Positions 35,281-44,767 of a stretch of DNA of 64,000 nt are shown one piece after another. The notes beneath the pieces are model-generated. The model was not told the origin of the DNA. It saw nothing but the letters and a program-made list of their open reading frames with translations, and did no database searches. The position numbers and the translations under genes are program-made. This DNA comes from Flavobacterium microcysteis (GTDB lineage: Bacteria; Bacteroidota; Bacteroidia; Flavobacteriales; Flavobacteriaceae), in contig NZ_VFJE01000055.1 of the NCBI RefSeq assembly GCF_006385255.1, positions 1 to 64,000 of the forward strand, read 5' to 3'. Each line of letters begins with the position of its first letter. The stretch's first letter is position 1.

Positions 35281-35398
35281 ACTATCTTTACAAGATGATT
35301 ATCTCTACTACTATAACCGCATAAAGCGCAGCCTTCGACCTCATGTCGGAAGTTGTGCTTATTAACTATAATCGGGCGAATTCTTGCTCGATGTTTTT
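35281..35398 (+). promoter_or_regulatory. Attenuator-like leader upstream of a GNAT gene
   Basis: The 350 bp before the GNAT gene hold several signals. TATCTTTA (35283-35290) is one mismatch from a -7 element. A nine-codon frame, MIISTTITA (35295-35324), is rich in Ile and Thr. A hairpin follows (35326-35358, outer stem GCGCA/TGTGC and inner CTTC-GAC/GTC-G-GAAG), then a second (CGGGC/GCTCG, 35373-35390) before TTTTT. Leader peptide plus two hairpins and a T run is the layout of an amino-acid attenuator, but no Thr or Ile gene follows, so this is tentative. Confidence 0.3.
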
Positions 35399-35486
35399 CG
35401 TATTTATCTATATTTATTAAAAAGTTTGGCAATGGCTTATGGTTTTATATCGTAGGCTGGCAGTCGGGCATTATACATTTATAACA

Positions 35487-36020
35487 ATGAACATTACTAT
35501 AAGAAAAGAAGAGAAAAAGGATTATAAAACGGTTTTTAACCTGGTTGAAAAAGCTTTTGAAAAGGAATTGATGAGCGACCATAAAGAACAGGAGCTGGTA
35601 GAGCGACTGAGAAATTCGGAAGCTTTTGTACCGGAACTGTCTCTGGTTGCTGAAATTGGAGAACAGATTGTGGGTTATGTATTGCTTACAAAAATTCAAA
35701 TCGTGAATGAAACTTTTGAAACGGAGTCTTTAGCTATGGCTCCAGTGGCTGTCTTACCGGAATTCCAAGGGAAAGGAGTTGGAGGACGATTAATTGAATC
35801 GGCTCATGAAAAAGCGAAGAGGTTAGGTTTTGGTTCTGTAGTTTTATTAGGACATGAAGGTTATTATCCACGGTTTGGCTATGAAATGGCAAAAAAATAC
35901 GGAATACGCCTGCCTTTTGAAGTTCCTGATGAAAATTGCATGGTTATTGAATTAGTCGAAAAAGCATTACAACATGCTAACGGCATAGTAAAGTATCCAA
36001 AAGAGTTTGGAATTGAATAG
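35487..36020 (+). CDS. GNAT N-acetyltransferase (YhbS-like)
   Basis: From ATG 35487 this is a 177-residue acetyltransferase: NITIRKEEKKDYKTVFNLVE at the start, LAMAPVAVLPEFQGKGVGGR as the acetyl-CoA site, and VVLLGHEGYYPRFGYEMAKK near the C-terminal side. The YhbS-type group has this GHxxYYPRFGF-like signature; substrates are mostly unknown. The frame is open 16 codons upstream, but that extension does not fit the family. The upstream region has an attenuator-like structure. Confidence 0.92.
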   Translation: MNITIRKEEKKDYKTVFNLVEKAFEKELMSDHKEQELVERLRNSEAFVPELSLVAEIGEQIVGYVLLTKIQIVNETFETESLAMAPVAVLPEFQGKGVGGRLIESAHEKAKRLGFGSVVLLGHEGYYPRFGYEMAKKYGIRLPFEVPDENCMVIELVEKALQHANGIVKYPKEFGIE

Positions 36021-36021
36021 C

Positions 36022-36053
36022 AAAAAGCCTGTCCATTTGGACAGGCTTTTTTT
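36022..36053. terminator. Bidirectional intrinsic terminator
   Basis: AAAAAGCCTGTCC and GGACAGGCTTTTT form a perfect 13-bp stem with loop ATTT between convergent genes. Confidence 0.95.
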
Positions 36054-36930
36054 ATTTGTTTTCGCTTATTATTTGTTTTGCAGTGCTGTTTTCCGGATTT
36101 AATGCTAGCGACTTTTTATAAGCTTTTATAGCTTTTTCTTTTTGTCCAAGCTTCATTAGGCATTCGCCATAACTGTCATGCGTATTATACCCGTTTGGAT
36201 AAAATTCTGTGTTTAGCTTGAAAATTTTCAGAGCTTCTTCATTTTTGTTTTGATTAAGCAGATTGTAACCGAATTCGTTGACTCCTTCTTCAGAAATATC
36301 ATACTCTGATTTTATTCCTTTTTTGAATTCCTTTTTTATCAATTCGATTGTCTTGTCTGCAGATTTATTGGAATCGTAATAAGAGGAAATGGTTTTTAAA
36401 TTCATCTGCCTTTCTTTTTCGACTTGCTGAGCCAGGGTTTCAACAGAGTAATATTGACGTTCTTCGTCGGTTACTTTGGTTGGGTCTATTTTATAGCGTG
36501 CCCATTTGTCGTTTGTGGATTTGTTTTTTGTATACTGTGTCCCATAGATTTGAGGTTCTCCTTTTCTCATAAGATCTCTGTCTACAGCTGCGGCATACCA
36601 CCATCTGTTGAGTGACGGGTCAAGTTCTAAGGCTTTTTTGAAGGTTTTTACTGCCATACCCGAAGAAATGGTATCATTTCCATGTTGAAAAACGACCCCT
36701 GAATTGAAGTAATCTTTGGCAGTTTGTACTTTCTTTTCTTTGAGTAATTCAAAAACCCGGACACGTCTTAGGCTGTCTTCTTTGTTTAAAATAATCCAAT
36801 TGATATCGGATTTCATTCTTGAATTCTGGTCGTCGTCGGCCATTTTTTGTAATTCGACGTTGTCAGTTTGTGAGAATGCCTGCAAGGAGCAAAGCATCAG
36901 GAGTAGAGCCTGAAAGATTGTTTTTTTCAT
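36052..36930 (-). CDS. Secreted DUF6624/TPR protein
   Basis: A 292-residue protein with a signal peptide (KKTIFQALLLMLCSLQAFSQ). The first domain resembles DUF6624: MADDDQNSRMKSDIN, AKDYFNSGVVFQHGND and DLMRKGEPQIYGTQY. The second half has TPR units (FGYNLLNQNKNEEALKIFKL, YGECLMKLGQKEKAIKAYK and SLALNPENSTAKQII). Probably periplasmic. Followed by the shared terminator at 36022-36053, while upstream lies a short heptamer array. Confidence 0.85.
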   Translation of the reverse strand: MKKTIFQALLLMLCSLQAFSQTDNVELQKMADDDQNSRMKSDINWIILNKEDSLRRVRVFELLKEKKVQTAKDYFNSGVVFQHGNDTISSGMAVKTFKKALELDPSLNRWWYAAAVDRDLMRKGEPQIYGTQYTKNKSTNDKWARYKIDPTKVTDEERQYYSVETLAQQVEKERQMNLKTISSYYDSNKSADKTIELIKKEFKKGIKSEYDISEEGVNEFGYNLLNQNKNEEALKIFKLNTEFYPNGYNTHDSYGECLMKLGQKEKAIKAYKKSLALNPENSTAKQIISENK

Positions 36931-36969
36931 GTGATTTGATTGATGATGATTCTGATTTCAAAGTTCAAA

Positions 36970-37004
36970 TTTTTGATTTTTGATTTTTGATTTTTGATTT
37001 TTGA
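36970..37004. repeat. Heptamer tandem repeat
   Basis: Five perfect direct copies of TTTTTGA, with partial copies at the edges, in the intergenic region before the TPR gene. Such a simple-sequence tract could vary in length by slippage. Confidence 0.95.
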
Positions 37005-37056
37005 TTTCAGAAAGGTAAAGTTACTTATAAAAAGAATGGAAAAATTGTATAATTGG

Positions 37057-37094
37057 AACATGCCTGGAAATATTTAACATATTCCAGGCATGTT
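37057..37094. terminator. Long hairpin after the type IX secreted-protein operon
   Basis: AACATGCCTGGAA (37057-37069) and TTCCAGGCATGTT (37082-37094) form a perfect 13-bp stem with a 12-base AT-rich loop, 83 bp after the last gene of the minus-strand operon. Neither side has a strong T run, so it could be a terminator, a transcript-end processing site or an operator. Confidence 0.5.
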
Positions 37095-37176
37095 TGTTGA
37101 TTTTATTAGTAATGTATTATTGGTCTTGTTTATGCAGTTTTCAAATTTCGTTTGAAATTGTTTCGTCAGATTGTTG

Positions 37177-39588
37177 TTATCGCAACAAGCTAAAATGTCC
37201 GCGTATTGTTCTGCCGGTTTCCAGTTTTACCAAATACCAATAGTCATTGGCAGGCAATGGATGTCCGTTATAATTTCCATCCCAGCCAGCGCCTTTAGGG
37301 TCGACATCAGAGAGAAGTTTTCCGAAGCGATCGAAAATATAGATTTTGGAACTGGCAAAGAAGTTCGGGCTGATACCAATAATATCCCAGGTGTCGTTTG
37401 TACCGTCTGCATTAGGTGTAAAAAAGGCAGGGATTTTCAGCACGGAAATTTTCTTTGATACGGTGCCACAGCCGTGAGTATCGTATACATAAACCATATG
37501 CACGCCAGGAGCAACATTTTCAAAATAGTTAGAATCCTGGAAAGGCCCATTAGGAAGGTCAAGACTGTATTGGTAACTTCCAATACTTGCAGCATCCAGA
37601 AGTACGGTTACAGTGTTGTTCTGTACTAAGTCTACTATTACTACATCAGCAATAGTGGCGTTATTTGAAAGCACAACTTCTATAGTTCTGGTCTTGGAAC
37701 AGTTGTTAGCATTTGTGACTTTAACAGTATAGGTACCTACTTCATTGACACGTATGGTTGGTGTAGTTTGTATAGGTGTTGTTGACCATTCATAGGTGAA
37801 GTCAGCAGGATTTCCTTGCAATAACCCGGCATCCAATGTGATATAGCGATTAGGTAGATTGCTGCAAACATAGCCCTTGTCTTCTGTTTCAATTTGCGGT
37901 AAACGGTATACTGTTAACTGAATAGGTGAGATTCCTGAACAGCTGTTGGCGTCTTCTATACGTACATAAATTGTGGCATTATATGGAGTAGCATTAGGAT
38001 AGTCGCTCGTGTTTGTAATTTCGTTCTGTTCTAATAAAGCATCGTTTAGATTAGCATAGAAATGAGCTGTTTCTGTTGGTGTCAGTGCAAGAGTTGCCGT
38101 ATTGAGATCAAAAGGCATGACGCCTGTTTCAGCCAGGTCGCATTGCGGATCAATAGTTACTGTCCTGTTGATTACATTTACGTTTAGGTTCAGGGTTCCC
38201 CAACTGAAACATCCTGTCGTAAGATTGGTGATTTTTACATCCAGAGTTTCCGGGTTGGTCGTATTGTTGTATGCAATTGGCAAAGCTGTTAATGAGCCCG
38301 TCTTGAAGAATTCTGCGCCAAGGTTTGGATCGTTTCCTGTAAGAGTTGGAAGAGCCTCGTTGAGGTTAAATAGCGTTAGCCCGTCTGGAGTTAGTCCTGT
38401 GTCACATTGAACCAAAGTTCCGCTTACTGTTGCAGGAAGTGGATTTACGATAAGTTTGATTTCTTCTATTCTAAAACAGCCATCAGGTGTGGTGACTTTA
38501 ATGAATACGGGTTCTTCGTTTGGAGTTGTATTGTAATAGGTAAGCCCATAAGCTCCGGTATTCGCCATGGCATTAGCAAAACTGGAATAATAATCAGCTA
38601 CAGTTCCTGGAGGATTTGTATTCGAAAGTATACCATTAGTAACATCACTCATAGTAAAAGTTGCTTGCCCATTTTGATCATCACCATCAAGATTGTCGTC
38701 ACAAATAGCGAACCGGTTGTTTGGAATAACGACCGAATTGATGGCTTCTACAGAAAATTGTGTTGTAGAAAAACATCCGGTTACAGTGTTGGTGATTCTG
38801 GCAAAAATAGGTTGAGGATTTACTGTATTTCTGAAATCATTGGATGGTGTTATCGGATTTTCCCCCGTCAATACATCGTTAGAACTGATATGATAAGTAA
38901 CCGCTACTGAAGTTTGGGTTCCAATAATTGTACTTGTATTTAGATCGAGATCAAAAGAGGTAGAATTATCAACAATTCCGTCATTGTCACACTTTTTTAT
39001 GTCAAGAGCAACACCCGTTGGTACCTGAAATGTTGGAGGTTGGTTGAATGTGGCCGTCCCCGTCCATGTCAGTGAAAAATTACTCGCACCTACAGGTCGA
39101 TCAATAACCAAAAAATAGTTTTCGCCATTATTAACCGTTAAGGATTGTACAAAACTGTTTCCAAGAGCACCCGGTCCTTCGGAAGTGTCGGTTTCTGTGT
39201 CACGAAGCCCGGTGAGATTATCAGTTGCAAAGGCAGCTTCCGGGTTTGTGGTTGAACAACGAATGGCCTGACCTAAACTACCACAAGTGACATTGGGACC
39301 GAATATGAAAAAGTCGAAATCAACTTCAATATCACTATTTTCCGGAGTAAGGATAAAACCGAGAGTACCGCCAGTGTCAATAGATAACCTTAACCAGATA
39401 CTATTATTTTCCTGACTACTGCAGGTATTATTGGAGCTTAATTCCTGAATACCCACTCCTGTTGCGCTGAGACCTTGAAACCCTGTATTTCCACATACGA
39501 CGATAGCATCAGAACAGTCATTCTGAGAAAAGGTTTTGGTAATGGTAAAAAAGAACAGCAGAGCAATGAGGGATTTTTTTAATGTCAT
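37177..39588 (-). CDS. Type IX secreted protein, type B sorting domain
   Basis: An 803-residue cell-surface or secreted protein. Signal peptide (KKSLIALLFFFTITKTFSQ); an N-terminal cysteine-containing domain (NDCSDAIVVCGNTGF to about residue 160); a series of Ig-like beta modules with conserved cysteines (TGCFS repeats); then an SNNATIADVVIVDL module and the gliding-motility-type C-terminal domain starting FFTPNADGTNDTWDI and ending RGHFSLLR. That C-terminus is the CHU_C (TIGR04131-like) type B signal, exported through the outer membrane by the type IX machinery. Its last 240 residues are very similar to the neighbouring 39636-42413 product. Confidence 0.92.
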   Translation of the reverse strand: MTLKKSLIALLFFFTITKTFSQNDCSDAIVVCGNTGFQGLSATGVGIQELSSNNTCSSQENNSIWLRLSIDTGGTLGFILTPENSDIEVDFDFFIFGPNVTCGSLGQAIRCSTTNPEAAFATDNLTGLRDTETDTSEGPGALGNSFVQSLTVNNGENYFLVIDRPVGASNFSLTWTGTATFNQPPTFQVPTGVALDIKKCDNDGIVDNSTSFDLDLNTSTIIGTQTSVAVTYHISSNDVLTGENPITPSNDFRNTVNPQPIFARITNTVTGCFSTTQFSVEAINSVVIPNNRFAICDDNLDGDDQNGQATFTMSDVTNGILSNTNPPGTVADYYSSFANAMANTGAYGLTYYNTTPNEEPVFIKVTTPDGCFRIEEIKLIVNPLPATVSGTLVQCDTGLTPDGLTLFNLNEALPTLTGNDPNLGAEFFKTGSLTALPIAYNNTTNPETLDVKITNLTTGCFSWGTLNLNVNVINRTVTIDPQCDLAETGVMPFDLNTATLALTPTETAHFYANLNDALLEQNEITNTSDYPNATPYNATIYVRIEDANSCSGISPIQLTVYRLPQIETEDKGYVCSNLPNRYITLDAGLLQGNPADFTYEWSTTPIQTTPTIRVNEVGTYTVKVTNANNCSKTRTIEVVLSNNATIADVVIVDLVQNNTVTVLLDAASIGSYQYSLDLPNGPFQDSNYFENVAPGVHMVYVYDTHGCGTVSKKISVLKIPAFFTPNADGTNDTWDIIGISPNFFASSKIYIFDRFGKLLSDVDPKGAGWDGNYNGHPLPANDYWYLVKLETGRTIRGHFSLLR

Positions 39589-39635
39589 TCGTTAAGGATG
39601 TTTGCCCAAATTTATTATATTTTTTTAACGGGTTG

Positions 39636-42413
39636 TTATCTTTTTAAAGAAAAATGTCCTCTAACGGTTCTTTCTTGGTTTAAAATAACAAGATACCAAT
39701 AATCTGTTGACAAGGCGGGATGTTGATTGTAATTTCCGTCCCAGCCAGCACCTTTAGGATCAACATCTGCTAAAAGCTTACCAAAACGGTCAAAGATGTA
39801 AATTTTAGCAGTAGAATAAAATAGCGAATTTATTCCAATGATATTCCAGGTGTCGTTATAGCCATCACCATTAGGAGTAAAGTAATTGGGTATGTAAAGC
39901 ACGGAAATGTCCTTTTTGACGATTCCGCATCCTCGGGTATCATAGACATAAACAGTATGGAATCCGGGCGCCACATTTTCAAAATGGTTAGAATCCTGGA
40001 ATGGGCCGTCAGGCTGGTCAAGACTGTATACGTAGTTGCCAATACTTTCTGGAGACAACAGTACAGTTACGGTATTGTTTTGTGCCAAATCTACTATTAC
40101 TACATTGGAAATAGTAGCATTATTTGAAGGCAAAACGGTTATGGTTCTTGTTTTAGAGCAACCTTTAGCGGTTGTAACTTTGACGGTATAGACTCCGGGT
40201 TGATTGACCCGAATAGTAGGTGTGGTTTGTACTGGTGTTGTTGACCATTCATAAGTATAATCACTGATTGTGCCTTGTAATAGCCCAGGATTTAAGGTGA
40301 TATAGCGGTTAGGCAAATTAGTACAGACATAATCCGTAGCTTCAGTTTGGAGCTGAGGTAACGGATTTACAACAAGAGTAATCGGAAAGATACCGTTGCA
40401 TTGATTGTTATCTTCTACACGAGCATAGATTGTTTGTCTGTCACGGATCGTATTTCTAAATGCGGTAGGCAATGCATTTTGTTCCAGTAACGCATCATCA
40501 ATACTAGCATAGTATGTAGTTGTAGTTGTGGCAGGAATTCCTGGAATAGGTATGTCAGTAAGCGTGAAATCTGAAATTCCATCTTCACCATTTAGCTCAT
40601 CACATTTTTCAACTAATAAAGGGGCTGCTACTAGAGCATTTACAGATAAGTCCAGTGTGGTGGTTACAAAACAGCCGCTGGTATTGTCTGATACCCGTGC
40701 AAAGATTCGCTGCGGATTAGAAATGTTCGGATAGTTGTTTGGTAACGGATTACTATTATCGATGGCTTCCTGTCCGGAAAGGAAAAAAGAAACGCTTAAA
40801 TTTGAGTTGCCTCCGGTAATATCTTGTTGAGCTTCTGAAAGTTTAAACAAGATATTGGTAACAGCAGTAGTAGGACTGCATTGTATTAAAGAGGAAGGAA
40901 ATGCTACAGGAAGAGGGCTAATCTGTACATTTTTTGTACTCCGGACAGTTGCTCCTTCGACTATGGCAGTTGCCGTAACGGTATAGTTTCCTGGTCCTGG
41001 AAAAACATGGAAAGGCTCAACGGCATTGCTAAAAACGCTTCCATCGCCAAAATCCCATACGGCACTTTGAACGAAACCATTGGCACTTATTTCAAACGAG
41101 GTTGTCTGGCCGGCACAAAGATTTTTGGCAAGAATATTTGTGTTGAATACGGAAGTAATGAATGGCGGCAACCCAAATCGGGATGTTCCTTGTTGCAGAT
41201 CAACGGCGGCATTTTGGTAATTACAGGCTACTCCGTCTTCTTCAGGACTGTTGATGACATCTAGGAAAGAATCTTCAAATCCGGTATTGATGTTGGCTTT
41301 ATAAATTTTTTTGTCAGGACCTAATTGAAGCGATGAATAACTTCTCCTCGATATAAATTGCCCTGAATTTGGGATGGATGTGGCTTCAAGATTGAACTGC
41401 ATTACTCCGCTTTCCGCAGAAACATACAGTTTTTTGGTTTCGGCAGAAAACTCAACACCATAACAGCCGCTGTTAGTGACTATGGCTTGTCCGTTAGAAA
41501 CTATTCCGGTACTGTTGTCAAAATCATAAAGATAAAGGGCACCGCCAGATGAAGAACCACCTGTTACTTCGCCTATCTGTACGTGGGCAATGGCAATTTT
41601 TTTACCATTTGGAGAGACTTTAATCTGACCGATTGCGTTTCTCCTGTAACCAGAAATGGGAACTACGGGGTTTAGCTGTGAAATTATAGGAGTAGTAGCA
41701 ACACCGCTCGGGTCAATTTTGAAAGCATAAAATTTGTCTATAAACTGCGTTATGACCCAATAGCCACCTCCGTTTCGTATTCGGACCGCTGTTATTTTTT
41801 CAGAACATTTGTATTTGATTTCTTCACCTGCAGGATCTGGATTATAGGTAACCAGATGGATATTCCTAGTTGTTACATCGCCAACACTCCCGTTAGCACC
41901 TGTAATAGACATGTCAACAACGGAGTAATTAAGGCCATTATTAAAACCGTCATCTGCCCCGGGAATTGTTCCGCCTCCATTTTCATATACTCCTGTAAAC
42001 TGATTGGGATAAGCCGCTGCATTTTGATGGTGCGGTTCATCTACAGTAAAAATATAATAAAGGTTCGGATTGGTGGGATTGGGTATAATAATACCGGATT
42101 GGGTACTGGAAGGATCGCCTAACAGTCCAGTGCCTGCACTGTAATCACCATTAGGCATGATGATATGATTTCGATCCCAAACGGTTCTTCCGTCCGTATA
42201 TAGCAATAAGTTGCCATTGGCATCTGAAAAAGAACTACAACCTTCATCGGTTACAATTCTAATCGGATTTGGAACTGTGGAAAGCGTTGTTATCGTATTG
42301 TCGCTATTAAACCGAATACCTGCTCTGTTGCCAAAAAACCAGTTTGATGCCTCGCCTTGGGGGAAGCAACTTATTGATAGGAACAGAAATAATACAAGTA
42401 ATTTTAGTCTCAT
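39636..42413 (-). CDS. Type IX secreted PKD-domain protein
   Basis: A 925-residue protein: signal peptide (RLKLLVLFLFLSISCFPQ), a beta-propeller-like N-terminal half (NWFFGNRAGIRFN to DKFYAFKIDPSG and KIYKANINT), a PKD-like module (WDFGDGSVFSNAVEPFHVF), Ig-like repeats, and a type B sorting domain (YFTPNGDGYNDTWNI to RGHFSLKR). The start is taken at 42413, since the frame from 42434 adds MIANWLA, which is not signal-like. The Ig module and C-terminal domain closely match those of the downstream paralogue, so a gene segment has been duplicated. It is 47 bp upstream of that gene on the same strand. Confidence 0.92.
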   Translation of the reverse strand: MRLKLLVLFLFLSISCFPQGEASNWFFGNRAGIRFNSDNTITTLSTVPNPIRIVTDEGCSSFSDANGNLLLYTDGRTVWDRNHIIMPNGDYSAGTGLLGDPSSTQSGIIIPNPTNPNLYYIFTVDEPHHQNAAAYPNQFTGVYENGGGTIPGADDGFNNGLNYSVVDMSITGANGSVGDVTTRNIHLVTYNPDPAGEEIKYKCSEKITAVRIRNGGGYWVITQFIDKFYAFKIDPSGVATTPIISQLNPVVPISGYRRNAIGQIKVSPNGKKIAIAHVQIGEVTGGSSSGGALYLYDFDNSTGIVSNGQAIVTNSGCYGVEFSAETKKLYVSAESGVMQFNLEATSIPNSGQFISRRSYSSLQLGPDKKIYKANINTGFEDSFLDVINSPEEDGVACNYQNAAVDLQQGTSRFGLPPFITSVFNTNILAKNLCAGQTTSFEISANGFVQSAVWDFGDGSVFSNAVEPFHVFPGPGNYTVTATAIVEGATVRSTKNVQISPLPVAFPSSLIQCSPTTAVTNILFKLSEAQQDITGGNSNLSVSFFLSGQEAIDNSNPLPNNYPNISNPQRIFARVSDNTSGCFVTTTLDLSVNALVAAPLLVEKCDELNGEDGISDFTLTDIPIPGIPATTTTTYYASIDDALLEQNALPTAFRNTIRDRQTIYARVEDNNQCNGIFPITLVVNPLPQLQTEATDYVCTNLPNRYITLNPGLLQGTISDYTYEWSTTPVQTTPTIRVNQPGVYTVKVTTAKGCSKTRTITVLPSNNATISNVVIVDLAQNNTVTVLLSPESIGNYVYSLDQPDGPFQDSNHFENVAPGFHTVYVYDTRGCGIVKKDISVLYIPNYFTPNGDGYNDTWNIIGINSLFYSTAKIYIFDRFGKLLADVDPKGAGWDGNYNQHPALSTDYWYLVILNQERTVRGHFSLKR

Positions 42414-42444
42414 AGCGAGCCAATTAGCTATCAAAGATAGAAAA

Positions 42445-44751
42445 TTATCTCAAAAGTGAGAAGTGTCCTCGAATTTCTCTATTGTCTTGTAAAGTTATCC
42501 TAAACCAATAGTCGGTTGCAGGCAAATCATGGCCATTCAGCTTGCCATCCCATCCCGGTTGTCCGCCTTTAAAAAAGTAAATAAGTTTGCCATAGCGGTC
42601 AAAAATTGCAACTGTGGCATTGGGTTGGTATTGCAGGTAAGGAATTCTCCAAAAGTCATTAGTACCGTCATTATTAGGAGTGAAGAATTTAGGGTAGTCC
42701 ATGATATAAAATTCATGGGTAATCGTACCGCAATTTGCTTCTCTTATAATAACATTGTAACGACCAGGTTCCAGATCAGTAAACGTTGGTGAGTTTTGGA
42801 AAGTAATTCCGTCAAGGGAGTATTCGTAAGTCCCTATGCTGTCAGATGTAAGTACAACGGTTGCAGTATTATTCCCGCCTTGGAAATCTCTTATTCTGAT
42901 GGTTTCTACTGTAGCAATACTTGAAGCAGTAACGATAAACTTTTTTGTGCCTTCGCAACCGTCAGCATTTGTAACAGTAACCGTATAGGTTCCGGCTGCA
43001 TTAACTCTTATGGTTTGAGTTGTTTCGTGACCTGGAGTATTCCAGCTATAGCTTGAAAAACCGCTTCCTGCATTTAACACTATAGTGCTGCCCCTACAAA
43101 TTGTTACCTGAACATCATCCAGACTGTTGCCAAAAAAGTTGACACGAACATTGAATTCGGCAATTCCATAACAATCGATACCGGAGCTTAGTTTTGCATA
43201 AATACGTTGGGTGAATGGAGTCGTATTCGCAAATGTTTCCGGAGTAGGAATCGGATTGAGTCCTGATAAGGCATCTGCATAGGACGTATAATAATTGACG
43301 TTTCCTGATGGTAGGTTCACCAATATATCTGCTTCTCTGTCACGCAAATTAAACACCGACTTGCCATCTGAAGGATTAGCATCAGTATCACATTTTTTCA
43401 GGTCCTGAGGATCGGCAATATTGTTATTGGAAACGTTTAGCGTTACTTCTGCAATAGCATAGCAGCCGTATTGATTTTCTACACGAGCATAAACAATTGG
43501 CTGGGTATTTTCGAAATTTGTAACGTTAGTAATCGGATTTGTATCTGAAGCCGCTTCTGCATTTGTCCTGAAATAAACAGGATTGGTTAATGTTGGATCG
43601 GCAGCTATAATCTGAGCGTTTGCTTGGTTAAGGTTGAATAGTGCAAGGCCATTGTTGTCTTCATCACATTGTACTAAAACAGCATTAGTTGCTGTGGGTA
43701 CAGGCGAGTACTCCACCTTGATTTTTCCTGGTGAGAAACAACTTCCGGCAAGTTCAACATTGACAGAGTAGTCACCGGCTTCTATTACCTGATACGTAGG
43801 AGTGGTTTCAGGCTGTAATATACCGTTTTTATACCATTCGTAGCGTATGGCGCTGGCATTGGTTGCGTTTAATGTCAGGGTTTCGTCCTTGCATAACGGA
43901 TTTCCGGTAGCCAACAGTCGGTCTTTACCCAAATCGGTTTCAATCTTAAAACTTCCTCCACCTAAGAAAATGGCAGAATCGTATCGGTAATTGCCTTCGT
44001 CTGCCACGACTAATTTTATATGGTAGCGTACGCCTGGCGTTACATCCGATTGCGCCGTCATGATAGTAGTTTGTCCGTTAAAATTTGTCGGATGCTCATA
44101 ACCGTTAAATGCTCCAAAATATTCTTCATTTTGAGCATCACATCCTCCATTTCCTCCAATCGCAGGATGCACAGATGTTACTTTAACAGGTATAGTAGTG
44201 CCCGGAATTATGGCCAGATTTTTATAGCCTCCAGTGCCTCCAACTTCTTTCAGCAGGAATGCAAAACCATCAGAATAACGGCAGGGTGCGTTATCATGAT
44301 ATTCTTCTGAAGAAAGCATGTAGTCAAAACTGATTTTATTACCAAGTGGAACGAAATCAAATTCGAGTACAGTAGCATTAATAGAATTGTTTATTTCCAG
44401 AGCGGTCTCTAAATCAGAGTCGCCAGGCCAGTCCATTCCCCGTCCATCATCTAAAAGACTGCTGTTAGGGCCTTGTGCAGCTACAGCTCGCCCTGTACTT
44501 AATATGATTCCGTCAGCAAAAGGAAAAGTGCTGGTTCCGGCATTAAAATAACCATAGCTTTGTTCGCCTGTGGCAAAATTTCCACCCAGAACTGAAATAT
44601 TAGAAACGGTGGCGCAGGTATTATTGATGAGGACATCTTGAACCAGTCGTTCTTTTGTATACGTATCGTTAACTGTTATATATTGCGCCTTGGCCAAAAA
44701 AGGAAGGCAAATTGCCAATAAGAAAAAAATGTGGGCTTTCGTCATTTTCAT
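42445..44751 (-). CDS. Type IX secreted protein, choice-of-anchor L domain
   Basis: A 768-residue protein: signal peptide (KAHIFFLLAICLPFLAKAQ), a choice-of-anchor L-like N-terminal domain (DGIILSTGRAVAAQGPNSS, SFDYMLSSEEYH and TPGVRYHIKLVVADEGN), Ig-like modules, a CRGSTIVLNAGSG module, and a C-terminal type B sorting domain (FFTPNNDGTNDFWRI to RGHFSLLR). It is the first of three consecutive type IX secreted proteins and lies 17 bp downstream of the ABC permease gene, so the two systems may be co-expressed. It is more diverged from the other two than they are from each other. Confidence 0.92.
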   Translation of the reverse strand: MKMTKAHIFFLLAICLPFLAKAQYITVNDTYTKERLVQDVLINNTCATVSNISVLGGNFATGEQSYGYFNAGTSTFPFADGIILSTGRAVAAQGPNSSLLDDGRGMDWPGDSDLETALEINNSINATVLEFDFVPLGNKISFDYMLSSEEYHDNAPCRYSDGFAFLLKEVGGTGGYKNLAIIPGTTIPVKVTSVHPAIGGNGGCDAQNEEYFGAFNGYEHPTNFNGQTTIMTAQSDVTPGVRYHIKLVVADEGNYRYDSAIFLGGGSFKIETDLGKDRLLATGNPLCKDETLTLNATNASAIRYEWYKNGILQPETTPTYQVIEAGDYSVNVELAGSCFSPGKIKVEYSPVPTATNAVLVQCDEDNNGLALFNLNQANAQIIAADPTLTNPVYFRTNAEAASDTNPITNVTNFENTQPIVYARVENQYGCYAIAEVTLNVSNNNIADPQDLKKCDTDANPSDGKSVFNLRDREADILVNLPSGNVNYYTSYADALSGLNPIPTPETFANTTPFTQRIYAKLSSGIDCYGIAEFNVRVNFFGNSLDDVQVTICRGSTIVLNAGSGFSSYSWNTPGHETTQTIRVNAAGTYTVTVTNADGCEGTKKFIVTASSIATVETIRIRDFQGGNNTATVVLTSDSIGTYEYSLDGITFQNSPTFTDLEPGRYNVIIREANCGTITHEFYIMDYPKFFTPNNDGTNDFWRIPYLQYQPNATVAIFDRYGKLIYFFKGGQPGWDGKLNGHDLPATDYWFRITLQDNREIRGHFSLLR

Positions 44752-44767
44752 AGTATCGGCAAAGATA

